Assembly (NCBI GenBank): GCA_001730095.1
Contig: MDLF01000077.1
Location: 1 to 35,220, forward strand
From: Rhodobacteraceae bacterium (ex Bugula neritina AB1)
GTDB taxonomy: Bacteria; Pseudomonadota; Alphaproteobacteria; Rhodobacterales; Rhodobacteraceae
Direction of reading: 5' to 3'
DNA: 35,220 bases
The position numbers and the translations under genes were made by a program. The notes beneath the pieces are model-generated. The model was not told the origin of the DNA, did no database searches, and saw only the letters and a program-made list of their open reading frames with translations. Below, one piece after another: positions 1 to 8,148 of the stretch (position 1 is its first letter; the number at the start of each line of letters is the position of its first letter).

Positions 1-302
1 AATACGTGGGCGTCACAGGCAAAGAGCTGCGCCGTGACGTGCTGGCCGGCCTTGGGTTCTGCGTGATCCTGTTGGTGCTGACCTTGCTGGTGATATCTGC
101 GGTTATGGCCCTTGATCTGGCCCCACCGATTGAGACCTTACTGGCACTGGCCCCCGGCGGGCAGGCAGAACTGGTTGTTTTGGCGCTGATTGTTGGTGCG
201 GACATGGGGTTTGTCGTGGCACACCATCTGTTCCGCATCTTCCTTGTGATCCTGGGCGCGCCGGTTATGGCGCGTTTGTTCGATCCCACGCAGAAGGGTT
301 GA
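1..302 (+). CDS. AbrB-family membrane protein, C-terminal part (partial)
   Basis: The reading frame is open from the left edge, so only the last 100 or so residues of a longer gene are visible. They hold two hydrophobic helices (around CVILLVLTLLVISAVMAL and LVVLALIVGADMGFVVAHHLF) and end in a conserved-looking tail, FLVILGAPVMARLF. The pattern with LALAPGGQAEL between the helices matches the C-terminal half of the AbrB/'ammonia monooxygenase' membrane family (a duplicated transporter-like domain, unrelated to the AbrB DNA-binding regulator). A GTG at base 6 could be read as a start, but the frame continues upstream and 98 residues is far short of the usual 350 or so. The gene converges on the downstream dehydrogenase and their 3' ends overlap by 38 bases. 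The substrate is unknown. Confidence 0.75.
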   Translation, partial: YVGVTGKELRRDVLAGLGFCVILLVLTLLVISAVMALDLAPPIETLLALAPGGQAELVVLALIVGADMGFVVAHHLFRIFLVILGAPVMARLFDPTQKG

Positions 303-1251
303 TCATGTGGATCGGTTGGCCGTTTCGATAGGCAACCACCTGATCAAAAATATCCGCAAATTGTAGTTCAAATTCATCTTCGGTCACAAATCCGATATGT
401 GGCGTGCAGACAACGTTGGGATGAGTCAGCAGCGGATCATTGGCCCAAGTGATCGGTTCTTTATCAAAGACATCCAGCGCGGCCTGACCGGGATTGCCTG
501 CAGTAAGCGCGGCTAGCATCGCGCCCGGCTCAATCAACCCTGCGCGTGATGTATTCACAAACAACGCATCGGACCGCATCTGGCTAAGGTCATTTGCCGT
601 GATCAGACCTTTGGTTTCGGGTTTCAACCTGACGTGCACAGAGACCACATCAGGTGTGCTGAAAAACCCCTCCCGACTGGCAGCCACAGGCTTGCCATCA
701 GCAAGCGCCCGCGCGCGCCCCTCCGGTGAAGCCCACCAGATCACGTTCATCCCGAACGCCTGCGCATAACCGCCAACCGCTTTGGCAATCCGCCCATAGC
801 CATAAAGCCCCAAGGTGCGACCTTGAAGCGTCTTGCCGACCCCCATTTGCCACTGCCCTACCTTCATGCTTGCCATCTGCTGCGGAATTTGGCGCACTGC
901 AGCCAGGATCAGCGCCCAGGTGTGTTCTGCAGCGGCGAAGCTCGGGGTGCCGGAATGCTGATTGGAGCACAGCAAGATGCCATTTCTGGTGCAGGCTTCC
1001 ACATCCACATGAGGGTAAACGCTGCGCTGTGAAATCAGTTTGAGATTTGGCAATTGGTCGAGCACTTGGGCCGTCATTGCGCTGCGCTCACGAAACAGCA
1101 CAACCGCATCAAAGGGTTTCAGCCGGGCGGCCAATTTGTCGGGGTCGGGTTCATGGTCCGTAAAGACGGTGACTTCAATGCCGGTTAGTTTGTCAAAGCA
1201 AGGCAAGTCGCGCAGTGTGTCGAACCAATCGTCCAGAATGGCAAGCTTCAT
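265..1251 (-). CDS. D-2-hydroxyacid dehydrogenase family protein
   Basis: This 328-residue protein belongs to the NAD(P)-dependent D-isomer 2-hydroxyacid dehydrogenases, which interconvert 2-oxoacids and D-2-hydroxyacids in the cytoplasm. The Rossmann motif GLYGYGRI lies at about residues 148-155. The catalytic triad fits Arg236 (NTSRAGL), Glu265 (DKEPI) and His285 (TPHIGF). Length is normal for the family. Its ATG overlaps the TGA of the upstream 78-residue gene by one base, so the two are translationally coupled. It is the last gene of the tctC-tctAB-isomerase operon, which suggests it works on an organic acid that the transporter brings in or on a product of the isomerase. The exact substrate cannot be read from the sequence; phosphoglycerate-type and glyoxylate-type reductases share these motifs. 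Confidence 0.88.
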   Translation of the reverse strand: MKLAILDDWFDTLRDLPCFDKLTGIEVTVFTDHEPDPDKLAARLKPFDAVVLFRERSAMTAQVLDQLPNLKLISQRSVYPHVDVEACTRNGILLCSNQHSGTPSFAAAEHTWALILAAVRQIPQQMASMKVGQWQMGVGKTLQGRTLGLYGYGRIAKAVGGYAQAFGMNVIWWASPEGRARALADGKPVAASREGFFSTPDVVSVHVRLKPETKGLITANDLSQMRSDALFVNTSRAGLIEPGAMLAALTAGNPGQAALDVFDKEPITWANDPLLTHPNVVCTPHIGFVTEDEFELQFADIFDQVVAYRNGQPIHMINPSAWDRTNAP

Positions 1252-1487
1252 CAGCTCTCTACTCGGTCACCCGCGTTTGGCATACGCGGAGTCGGGACAA
1301 AGACTTCTGTCACCAACGCGCGCAGGGCATTATGCACCTTACTGCGTTCAGCCAGCAGGTAGTTGAATTGTGCATCACATCCCGAGATTGGCGTGGGATA
1401 GTTTCGGATATCGTCTTGCAGGCTTTGGAAGGCGCATTCCAGCTCTGTTCGGGCGATGAGAATGCAATCTTGGAAGGTTTCTGTCAT
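1251..1487 (-). CDS. small protein of unknown function (78 residues) in tct operon
   Basis: I do not recognise this family. A start at 1487 is preferred over the longer open frame because a GAGGAG ribosome binding site lies about 8 bases upstream, and because the longer frame would read into the preceding isomerase gene. The protein is soluble and probably mostly helical, with an acidic and amphipathic first half (MTETFQDCILIARTELECAFQSL in outline) and a proline-containing tail. It has no transmembrane segment and no signal peptide. It sits between the isomerase and the hydroxyacid dehydrogenase and overlaps the latter in an ATGA junction, so it is very likely expressed. A role as an accessory or regulatory subunit for its neighbours is possible but not supported by any motif. 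Confidence 0.7.
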   Translation of the reverse strand: MTETFQDCILIARTELECAFQSLQDDIRNYPTPISGCDAQFNYLLAERSKVHNALRALVTEVFVPTPRMPNAGDRVES

Positions 1488-1503
1488 GCGAGACTCCTCT
1501 AAT

Positions 1504-1521
1504 TGTATACCACGGTATACA
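1504..1521. promoter_or_regulatory. perfect palindrome, candidate GntR-type operator
   Basis: TGTATACC and GGTATACA form perfect 8-base arms around a 2-base AC spacer. Each half contains the GTATAC core typical of FadR/FCD-type GntR operators (consensus built on GT-N3-AC). It lies in the 49-base gap between the isomerase stop and the start of the 78-residue gene, just upstream of that gene's ribosome binding site. This would suit control of a secondary promoter for the last two genes. No intact GntR gene is in the window. Confidence 0.5.
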
Positions 1522-1536
1522 TTTTGCATCCGTCTG

Positions 1537-2628
1537 TCAATCGCCCCGCCAAACGTCGCCGGGAACAAAGACCTCGCCCGAAGCCAGCTTGCGGCAGGTG
1601 CGCACAAGTCCCGCAGATTTGTGCTCAAATCGTCCATCATTGAGCTTAAAGTCCACCAGCACCTCCATCAGCCCCATGGGATGTTCCAGAGTCACCGTAA
1701 CGGGCCCCTCCTTGGGGCGGTCCAGCAGACTATCGGCCACCGTGCCCGGCGTCAGCGCGCAAGAGGCAAGACATTGGCTGCCTGTGACCGCCATCGTGGG
1801 ATGAGGTGCCCATGGCATAAAATACCTCGTGGCTATCGTGCCGCCCTCTTTGGCCCGCGCAAGAACCCCAAATTTCGGTGTGACCGATTTGGCGCAATCG
1901 CCCAAGCCCATGGCCTGGCCCGCTTGCAGGCGGATGGCTTCCATCCTTTCAAAGAACGCTGTGTTGGCTTCCAATGCCTCACGGGTCTCATACCCCGTCA
2001 GGCCCAGATCAGCCGCTTTGGCAATCACCATTGGCATGGCCACATCCATGCAGGTGACCTCCACCCCGTCAAAGGTGTCTTTCAGATTTCCCGTCGGAAG
2101 GAACAATCCGGTCGAAGATCCTGCCACCTTCATGAAATTCAGCGCAACTGGGGCTGCCGTGCCTGGCACACCGTCGATGGCAGCATCACCCTCATAGGTC
2201 ACAATCCGATTAGGCGTTTGAACCAAAGCCACCACTTGAGCGCCTGTGTTCACCGCCCGAATACGCACTTCAGTCTCGCCGTCCTGAGGTGGGATCAACC
2301 CCATCTCTATCGCGGCAGAGGCAACGCCTGACAAGATGTTCCCACAGGTTGGCTTGAAATCGACGGCTTTGTCTTCGACGCTGACCTGGGCAAAGAAATA
2401 ATCAACATCTGCCCAGCCGTCCTCTGACATTGACAGCATCGCTACCTTGGTTGTTACTGCGTTGCCGCCACCAATCCCGTCGATATTCAGCGGATGGCCT
2501 GCCCCCACAGCTGCAACCAGAACCCGCGCCAGTTCATCCAGATCGCGGGGCAGATCTGCGCGGTTGAAATATGGCCCCCGCGATGTGCCGCCACGCATGA
2601 AAAGGTAGGGAATTGCGGTCTGTGTCAT
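1537..2628 (-). CDS. PrpF-family isomerase, 4-oxalomesaconate tautomerase-like
   Basis: This 363-residue protein belongs to the PrpF family (diaminopimelate-epimerase fold), which moves double bonds or isomerises short unsaturated polycarboxylates. The N-terminal MRGGTSRGPYF segment, the glycine-rich IDGIGGGNAVTTKVA stretch, CGN in FKPTCGNILSG and the later GSQCLA segment are family hallmarks. Overall resemblance is closest to GalD/4-oxalomesaconate tautomerase, an enzyme of gallate and protocatechuate 4,5-cleavage pathways. PrpF itself (aconitate isomerisation) is the alternative. The ATG at 2628 is chosen because it overlaps the upstream tctAB stop in an ATGA junction; a GTG at 2640 is also in frame but has no better ribosome binding site. 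Lying directly behind a tricarboxylate transporter, it probably processes the imported acid. Confidence 0.82.
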   Translation of the reverse strand: MTQTAIPYLFMRGGTSRGPYFNRADLPRDLDELARVLVAAVGAGHPLNIDGIGGGNAVTTKVAMLSMSEDGWADVDYFFAQVSVEDKAVDFKPTCGNILSGVASAAIEMGLIPPQDGETEVRIRAVNTGAQVVALVQTPNRIVTYEGDAAIDGVPGTAAPVALNFMKVAGSSTGLFLPTGNLKDTFDGVEVTCMDVAMPMVIAKAADLGLTGYETREALEANTAFFERMEAIRLQAGQAMGLGDCAKSVTPKFGVLARAKEGGTIATRYFMPWAPHPTMAVTGSQCLASCALTPGTVADSLLDRPKEGPVTVTLEHPMGLMEVLVDFKLNDGRFEHKSAGLVRTCRKLASGEVFVPGDVWRGD

Positions 2629-4652
2629 GTGAAGGGCCACGGAAGGTCAACATAGGATTGCAATAGACCCGGTGGAAAATCACGGCCCAACAGCCAAGCC
2701 ATGGCCATCATGAAAGCCAGCCCAACCGTTGCATACGCCAGCGTTTGGCCCCAGCTGAGCTCTGCGCGGACCCGCAAGAAAGACACCAGAAAAACCGCTA
2801 GCGCAATGATGAACCCGGTGACCGCCGTCAGGCAAAGCAGGAAGGCAAACCATGCCAAAGTGGGCCACAAACCGTAGGTGTTTCCCAACGCTTCAGTGCC
2901 GGTTTCGCGATCCGCAAACAGCGTGTGGGTTTCCGGCTTCAACATCATTTGCACAAGCAGGATCAGCGCGCCAACCAATGACACGCTGGCAACGAACACC
3001 GGGAACACGCGGTCTGTCCAGGCGTAGTCTGGGATCGTCGCCGTATTGTAGAGCGCGTAAATGATGAACACCAAGACCACCAACAAGAACACCAATGGCG
3101 CGCGCTTGCCGCCCGATGGCACATCCCCCTCGGCGAGAATGCTCTTGGCCTGACGCAACCCAACAACTACGGAGACAACCGTGATGACAATCAACGTGAT
3201 GGTGATCCATGACAGGACATAATCCATCCCCGTTTCCCAGCCCTGACGAAATTTGATCCCTTGGATCTGATAGGCATTGTTTGAGTAATTCTCGACCGGT
3301 GTCGAAAGCACAAACCCAATCAGAAACGCAGGGCGCGACCAGTCAAAGCGGCGCATCATGATGCCAAGGAAACCAATGGCAAAGAGTGCCACAAGGTCCA
3401 TCAGGTTCTGCCCACTTTGGAAGGCAGCAAAGGCGATGACCATGAAGATGAAGGGTGCCAAAAGGGCAAAGCGGATGTTGGTCAGCCGGGCAATTCCGCC
3501 TGACATCGAGATGCACAAAATGGTGCCCACCACATTCGCCAGCGCCAAGAGCCAAACGATTGAGTAGACAAAATCGAGATTGTTCTCCAGCAGGCTTGGT
3601 CCCACATCAATGCCATTGCCCAACAACGCCAGCGCGCCGATGAAGATCGCCATGGAGCCTGATCCGGGGATACCAAAGAGCAGCGTGGGCACGAGCCCAC
3701 CGCCTTCTTTGGCATTGTTAGAGCTTTCCGGGCCAATCACCCCACGCACGTCGCCTTTCCCGAATTGGTCCTTGCCCTTCGCGGTCTGGATGGTGTGTCC
3801 ATAGGCGATCCAGTCCACGACCGAGCCGCCCAAACCGGGGATAACCCCAACAACCACGCCGATGATCGAGCAGCGCGCCGAGAGCCATTTGTTGGTCCAC
3901 CAATCCTTGATCCCCGTTATCCAGCCACCGCCCAACGCCTGACGGTCGCTGATCGCCTTGTCTTGCCGCAGCAGGGCGACGATTTCAGGGATGGCAAAGA
4001 TACCCAAGCCCACAATCACCAGCTTCAGACCATCCGTGAGGTAGGGGAAATCATAGCTCGCCATGCGCAGCTCACCGTTGAACGGACCTTCCCCAATGCA
4101 GCCAATCAACATGCCAAGACCCGCCGCCACGATGCCCTTGATGGCAACACGCCCCGCCAGAATACCCACCATCGACAGGCCAAAGACAGAGACCATCAAC
4201 AGCTCAGGCGACTGGAATTTCAGCACCAAGGGGCGCGCCACCAGAATGAAGAACGTCAGGAACGCTGCACCAACCAGCCCACCGAACAGGGATGAGGCAA
4301 AGGCTGCCGACAAGGCCCGCGCCGCTTGCCCTTTCGTAGCCATTGGGAAGCCGTCCAGCACTGTCGCCTGGGATGCAGAAGACCCCGGAATGCCCATTAG
4401 CACAGAGGCAAAAGTGTCGGACGTTGGCACCACCGCGACCATACCAATCATCAGCGCCAAACCCAAAATTGGGTCCATGCCAAACATGAACGGCAGCAGC
4501 AACGACAGCCCCGCAATGCCGCCCAAGCCCGGGAAGACCCCAATGGCCAACCCCATACAGACCCCCAGCACCAGATAGCCCAGAACAACGGGTTGCAAAA
4601 TTTGCCCCCAGGCAGAGCCCAAAGCGGGAAGTGCGTCGAAAAATATGTCCAT
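2625..4652 (-). CDS. tripartite tricarboxylate transporter, TctA-TctB fusion
   Basis: The first 500 or so residues are the large TctA permease of the TTT family, with many membrane helices and the paired glycine/proline-rich motifs GVFPGLGGIAGLSLL near the N-terminus and GVIPGLGGSVVDWIAYG in the second half. The last 180 or so residues match the small TctB subunit (about four helices, from LVFLLVVLVFIIYAL to LAFMMAMAWLLGR). In most operons these are two separate genes; here they are one polypeptide of 675 residues. The ATG at 4652 is chosen over an upstream in-frame start at 4709, which would add a non-membrane leader and overlap the hairpin behind tctC. The complex uses the TctC protein to deliver di- or tricarboxylates across the inner membrane, driven by ion gradients. 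The substrate is not predictable. Confidence 0.9.
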   Translation of the reverse strand: MDIFFDALPALGSAWGQILQPVVLGYLVLGVCMGLAIGVFPGLGGIAGLSLLLPFMFGMDPILGLALMIGMVAVVPTSDTFASVLMGIPGSSASQATVLDGFPMATKGQAARALSAAFASSLFGGLVGAAFLTFFILVARPLVLKFQSPELLMVSVFGLSMVGILAGRVAIKGIVAAGLGMLIGCIGEGPFNGELRMASYDFPYLTDGLKLVIVGLGIFAIPEIVALLRQDKAISDRQALGGGWITGIKDWWTNKWLSARCSIIGVVVGVIPGLGGSVVDWIAYGHTIQTAKGKDQFGKGDVRGVIGPESSNNAKEGGGLVPTLLFGIPGSGSMAIFIGALALLGNGIDVGPSLLENNLDFVYSIVWLLALANVVGTILCISMSGGIARLTNIRFALLAPFIFMVIAFAAFQSGQNLMDLVALFAIGFLGIMMRRFDWSRPAFLIGFVLSTPVENYSNNAYQIQGIKFRQGWETGMDYVLSWITITLIVITVVSVVVGLRQAKSILAEGDVPSGGKRAPLVFLLVVLVFIIYALYNTATIPDYAWTDRVFPVFVASVSLVGALILLVQMMLKPETHTLFADRETGTEALGNTYGLWPTLAWFAFLLCLTAVTGFIIALAVFLVSFLRVRAELSWGQTLAYATVGLAFMMAMAWLLGRDFPPGLLQSYVDLPWPFT

Positions 4653-4678
4653 GATGACCCCGGCAACTGGTTGCAAAA

Positions 4679-4705
4679 GCGCCCCAGACGCAGGGCCTGG
4701 GGCGC
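4679..4705 (-). terminator. hairpin followed by T-run between tctC and tctAB
   Basis: Read on the minus strand, GCGCCCCAG and CTGGGGCGC form a perfect 9-base stem around a 9-base loop, followed directly by TTTT. It lies just after the tctC stop and before the tctAB start. It would act as a partial terminator or 3' stabiliser, letting the binding protein be made in excess over the membrane subunits. Confidence 0.7.
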
Positions 4706-4721
4706 TCAAAAACCAGTTGGG

Positions 4722-5807
4722 TTACTTCAGCTCAACGCCAAAGTCTTCTTTCAGCCAGCCCTGCACAAACTCCCGCGCGCTGTCGTTCACGGTAATCGCA
4801 TTTGCGAGGGCTGCCTTGGCATCCGCGCCGGTGTACATGGGATACTTGCCCAGACGCTTGGCAGAGATTTCAGCAAAATCATCACGCGCGGCGATCTTGG
4901 CGAATGCGTTGCTGAACGTGTCGATGATCTCCTGATCCGTGCCCGCTGGCAGGAAGGCAATCTTCTGGCTTGGGAAACCTGCGATAAAGAAGGCCTTCCA
5001 CGCATCCCACTGGGGGCCCGAGGTTTCACAATCGTCTGTGGCTTCGCAGACTTCCTGGAAGGTCGGTAAATCCGGGAAGGTCGGGTCGCGCACGATGTTG
5101 CCATCCGCGTCGATCGAGCCCCATGTCATCATGGGCACGGCCTTTCCGGCATCTACCAGCGCAGCGGAGCCCTTCAGGTAGCCAGAGGATGTTTGATAGT
5201 CGATTGTCGCCTCGCCACTTTCAAACATCTTGCGGCCATCGCCCCGGCCTTTGATGCCCAGCACGTGCTCGACGTTCATGCCCAGCATTTTCCATGCCAA
5301 GGCAGGAATGATGTCCAGACGGGTGGCACCCTGGTTGCCATAGATAAATGTCATATCCTGAAGATTGTTGGCGGAGCCGTCAAACTTGGCCCCTGCCTCT
5401 GCGTTCAGATAGGCAACGCCGCCGGTGCCGGAGGCCATCACAGGGTTCCAGTCGTTGTATTCATAGCGCACACGCGGATCGCCCAGCAGGTAAGGGAACT
5501 GGGTAGAGCCGGAAGAGCCGAACATAACGGTGCCGTCACCGCCCTTTTGTTCCTGAAACCAGTTAGCGCCTTTTGTAGAACCCGCACCGGGCATGAATTT
5601 CACAACAACCGTGGGGTTGCCTGGCAGCGCTTCAGACAGCAGGGGGGCAAAGAAGTTGGCCCATTTCGCAGAGCCGCCCGTTTCAGAAAACGGAATGGTC
5701 CATTCGATGGTTTTGCCGGACATATCAACATCAGCACTGGCAGGCAGTGCAAAGGCTGCGGCGGCAATGGCCATCGCGGCGCGGCGGGTAAATTTGGATA
5801 GTGACAT
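4722..5807 (-). CDS. tctC: TctC-type periplasmic solute-binding protein
   Basis: This 361-residue protein starts with a signal peptide: a basic start with a twin arginine (FTRRAAMA), a hydrophobic alanine-rich core and a likely cleavage after ASA at residue 25. The mature part fits the TctC/Bug family of extracytoplasmic binding proteins that serve TTT transporters, with the early WTIPFSETGGSAKWANFF segment, the VVKFMPGAGSTKGANWF segment and the later FGSSGSTQFPYL. A strong GGGAGGA ribosome binding site precedes the ATG. It is the first gene of the operon and is divergent from tctDE, as in classic tct loci. It captures a carboxylate in the periplasm and hands it to the TctAB fusion; which acid is unknown. 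The family is large and many Bug proteins bind other ligands. Confidence 0.88.
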   Translation of the reverse strand: MSLSKFTRRAAMAIAAAAFALPASADVDMSGKTIEWTIPFSETGGSAKWANFFAPLLSEALPGNPTVVVKFMPGAGSTKGANWFQEQKGGDGTVMFGSSGSTQFPYLLGDPRVRYEYNDWNPVMASGTGGVAYLNAEAGAKFDGSANNLQDMTFIYGNQGATRLDIIPALAWKMLGMNVEHVLGIKGRGDGRKMFESGEATIDYQTSSGYLKGSAALVDAGKAVPMMTWGSIDADGNIVRDPTFPDLPTFQEVCEATDDCETSGPQWDAWKAFFIAGFPSQKIAFLPAGTDQEIIDTFSNAFAKIAARDDFAEISAKRLGKYPMYTGADAKAALANAITVNDSAREFVQGWLKEDFGVELK

Positions 5808-5928
5808 TTGGTTTCCTCCCGTGGCGCGTTTATCGCGCTGAATTCAGTTTGATCAGGTCGGTCATTTCCGCCCTTGATTCTATCACTGTGCTTGCCCAAC
5901 CTTGCATGAAGCTTTCGCTGGGGGAAAA

Positions 5929-6597
5929 ATGCGCTTCGCGCTTGTTGAGGACAATGAAACGCTGGCCAATGGGATCGCGCACCAGCTGCGCGATCAGGGC
6001 CATTCTGTCGACGTTTTGCACGACGGTGCAGAGGCGCTGGATTTCCTGCGCCAAGATAGCGCGGATCTTGCGATTATTGACGTGAACCTGCCCTCGCTCA
6101 GCGGGTTTGAAATTCTGCGTGCGCTGCGCCTGGCTGAAAACACAATGCCCATCATCCTGCTGACAGCACGCGGCGATCTGAAAGATCGCGTTGCCGGGCT
6201 GGATGCAGGGGCGGATGACTATCTAACCAAACCCTTTGATATGGAAGAACTTGATGCCCGCATCCGCGCGCTCATCCGGCGAAAGCCGCTTGAGGCGGGC
6301 AGTATCGTGCAAGCCGGTGCGTTAAGCTATGATCGCGCGGGTCGAAGACTACAGATTTCGGGGGCAGACGTTGCGCTTACCCAGCGCGAACTTGCCGCTT
6401 TTGAATGCCTGTTTGAGCGTGCTGGCCAGATCGTGTCAAAAACTCAGATTGCCGATCATCTCTATGGCATTGGTGCAGAAATCGAAGAACGTGTTGTCGA
6501 AGTCTATGTCTCACGGCTTCGCAAGAAGTTGAACGCTGGAGGGGCCAAAATCAAAACCGCACGTGGTTTGGGGTACATGATGGATCTGCCTGCGTGA
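5929..6597 (+). CDS. tctD: OmpR-family response regulator, TctD-like
   Basis: This 222-residue regulator has a receiver domain (residues 1-120), with the acidic pocket E7/D8, the phosphoacceptor Asp51 in IIDVNLP and the conserved Thr and Lys in LLTARGD and YLTKPF. A C-terminal winged helix of the OmpR type follows (ALTQREL through YVSRLRKKL and GLGYMM). The ATG at 5929 is chosen because GGGGGA lies just upstream and the protein then begins at the canonical MRFALVEDNE; a TTG at 5902 would add nine residues with no homology. It is divergent from the tctC operon across about 120 bases and its stop overlaps the kinase start (GTGA). It most likely activates the transporter when its kinase senses the substrate, as in the known TctDE systems. 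Confidence 0.88.
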   Translation: MRFALVEDNETLANGIAHQLRDQGHSVDVLHDGAEALDFLRQDSADLAIIDVNLPSLSGFEILRALRLAENTMPIILLTARGDLKDRVAGLDAGADDYLTKPFDMEELDARIRALIRRKPLEAGSIVQAGALSYDRAGRRLQISGADVALTQRELAAFECLFERAGQIVSKTQIADHLYGIGAEIEERVVEVYVSRLRKKLNAGGAKIKTARGLGYMMDLPA

Positions 6598-7949
6598 CCT
6601 GGATCAGCCAATCGCTGCGCCTGCGCCTCTCGCTTTTGATCCTGCTTCCGCTGGTGATTGTCTCGACCCTTGCCATGATCTGGCGGTTTGAAAATGCCCG
6701 CAGCACAGCAGAGGAGATTTTCGACAAGAACCTTGTGATGCTTGGTCTCGCGGTGTCCCGCGATGTGGCCTACTCGGGCGGCGATACATTGTCAGAAACC
6801 ACCTCGAACCTGTTCCAGAATGCCTCAGGTGGGGCGATTTTTTACCATGTCTACGGCCCGGATGGCAGTTTTGTAACGGGTTATTCCTCCCCACCGGTGC
6901 GAGGACCGGATGCAACGTTGGAGCCCAACAGACCGGTCCTTTTTGATGCCGTGCACCAAGGCGTGCCTGTCAGGGCTGTGGGTTTGGCCGAGCGCGTCGA
7001 GATTGATGGCATCCGCGGCCTGTCCGTGGTGACAGTTTGGCAGCAATTGCAGCCACGGCAGGAATTTGCGCGATCATTGGCATTGCAGAGCCTGCTTTTG
7101 ACGCTGATCCTGATTTTGACGGTTGCGATGGTGGTGTTCTTTGGCGTTCGTTTAGGTCTGCGCCCGCTCAAACAGCTTGAGAGTGCTATCCAAAAACGCT
7201 CAACAACCGACTTGCGACCCATTGAACGGCAGGTCCCGGTTGAGGCCTATGGCATTGTGCAACGCCTGAACGGTTTGTTCGCCAGCCTGACAGAAGCGCA
7301 GACATCAAAGGATCGCCTGATCTCAAACGCCGCGCATCAATTGCGCAATCCCATAGCGGCGATCCATACCATGGCCCAAGCGGTCGAGGCCGCCAAGACG
7401 CCCGCGGACAGCAAGGCGCGCGCATTCGAATTGGTGACGGAAACCAGACAGGCCATGCGGTTGACGGAACAGATGCTGTCTCTTGAACGCATTCGAGGGA
7501 TTGAGCCGGAATTGCTGGAGACCGACCTCACCGCCTTTGTCAGAGACTTCGCCGCACGTATCGGTCCGAAAGTTTTAGACGGTGATGTCGAATTTGAGGT
7601 GAACCTGCCAACCGCCCCCCTTCCCGTACAAATTGATCAAACTCTGTTCGGCGAAGCCTTGACCAATCTCGTCGAAAACGCACTGCAACACGCGGGAGCA
7701 GCACTTTCGTTGATAAGGATTTCTGTCACCCAGACTGATGGACAAGTGTGTGTCTCAATCGAGAATGACGGTGAAAAGATATCTGCCGAAAAGGCCGCCC
7801 GTGTTTTTGAACGATTTGCCCAAGGCAGTGAAAGTCAGGGCGCTGGTCTGGGGCTGGCCATTGTTCAAGAGATCGTCGCTTCCCACAATGGAAAGATCAG
7901 GCTTAGCAGTGATGCAATGACACGGTTTGAAATAGTGTTGCGATGGTAA
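6594..7949 (+). CDS. tctE: sensor histidine kinase, TctE-like
   Basis: The 451-residue kinase has a first membrane helix at about residues 12-29, an extracytoplasmic sensing region to about 162, a second helix at about 165-186, a linker/HAMP region, and a dimerisation domain with the phosphoacceptor His248 in NAAHQLRNPIAAI. The ATP-binding domain has the N box (EALTNLVENALQH), the D box (ENDGEKIS) and the G2 box (GAGLGLAIV). The start is a GTG overlapping the tctD stop, a sign of coupled translation. The short sensing domain of about 135 residues fits the 2CSK_N type of TctE-like kinases that sense tricarboxylates in the periplasm. A hairpin terminator follows 11 bases after the stop. Confidence 0.88.
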   Translation: MTWISQSLRLRLSLLILLPLVIVSTLAMIWRFENARSTAEEIFDKNLVMLGLAVSRDVAYSGGDTLSETTSNLFQNASGGAIFYHVYGPDGSFVTGYSSPPVRGPDATLEPNRPVLFDAVHQGVPVRAVGLAERVEIDGIRGLSVVTVWQQLQPRQEFARSLALQSLLLTLILILTVAMVVFFGVRLGLRPLKQLESAIQKRSTTDLRPIERQVPVEAYGIVQRLNGLFASLTEAQTSKDRLISNAAHQLRNPIAAIHTMAQAVEAAKTPADSKARAFELVTETRQAMRLTEQMLSLERIRGIEPELLETDLTAFVRDFAARIGPKVLDGDVEFEVNLPTAPLPVQIDQTLFGEALTNLVENALQHAGAALSLIRISVTQTDGQVCVSIENDGEKISAEKAARVFERFAQGSESQGAGLGLAIVQEIVASHNGKIRLSSDAMTRFEIVLRW

Positions 7950-7959
7950 ATGCGCCTTG

Positions 7960-7979
7960 GGTGCCAGTTGCATGGCACC
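7960..7979 (+). terminator. hairpin terminator after tctE
   Basis: GGTGCCA and TGGCACC form a perfect 7-base stem with a 6-base loop, starting 11 bases after the tctE stop and followed by TTAAAG. The T-run is short, so termination may be inefficient or help protect the 3' end. Confidence 0.5.
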
Positions 7980-8021
7980 TTAAAGGGCCGGTTGCAGTGG
8001 TGACGTAAAGCTGGCCTTTAT

Positions 8022-8059
8022 GGGGTCTGTTACGGCTGAGTGCAGGATCGTATGTTAAC
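8022..8059 (+). repeat. terminal inverted repeat, left, relic 1
   Basis: The 38 bases begin GGGGTCTGTTACGG and end ATGTTAAC, the usual Tn3-family form (GGGG at the outer end, GTTAA near the inner end). The partner is at 10953-10990 in inverse orientation, with seven mismatches. Confidence 0.85.
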
Positions 8060-8148
8060 GCCCCATACTCCCGGTTTTGAGCTTTCTGGTGGCCTTCGTT
8101 ATGGCGATGAGCGTGGTGCGCCCGTTTGTTGGCTGTGAAGGTGGCAAG

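Noticed and set aside
1456-2331. A 291-codon plus-strand open frame opposite the PrpF-like gene
   Set aside because: The minus-strand gene has full-length family homology and operon coupling; the plus frame has no recognisable domain.
5808-5928. Specific TctD operator in the tctC-tctD intergenic region
   Set aside because: I looked for direct or inverted repeats of the OmpR type and found none strong enough to report.
7903-8148. C-terminal extension of the transposase frame past its homology, into the tctE end
   Set aside because: The last 80 or so residues run through the terminal repeat and over the 3' end of tctE, so they are read-through of a broken gene, not a domain.
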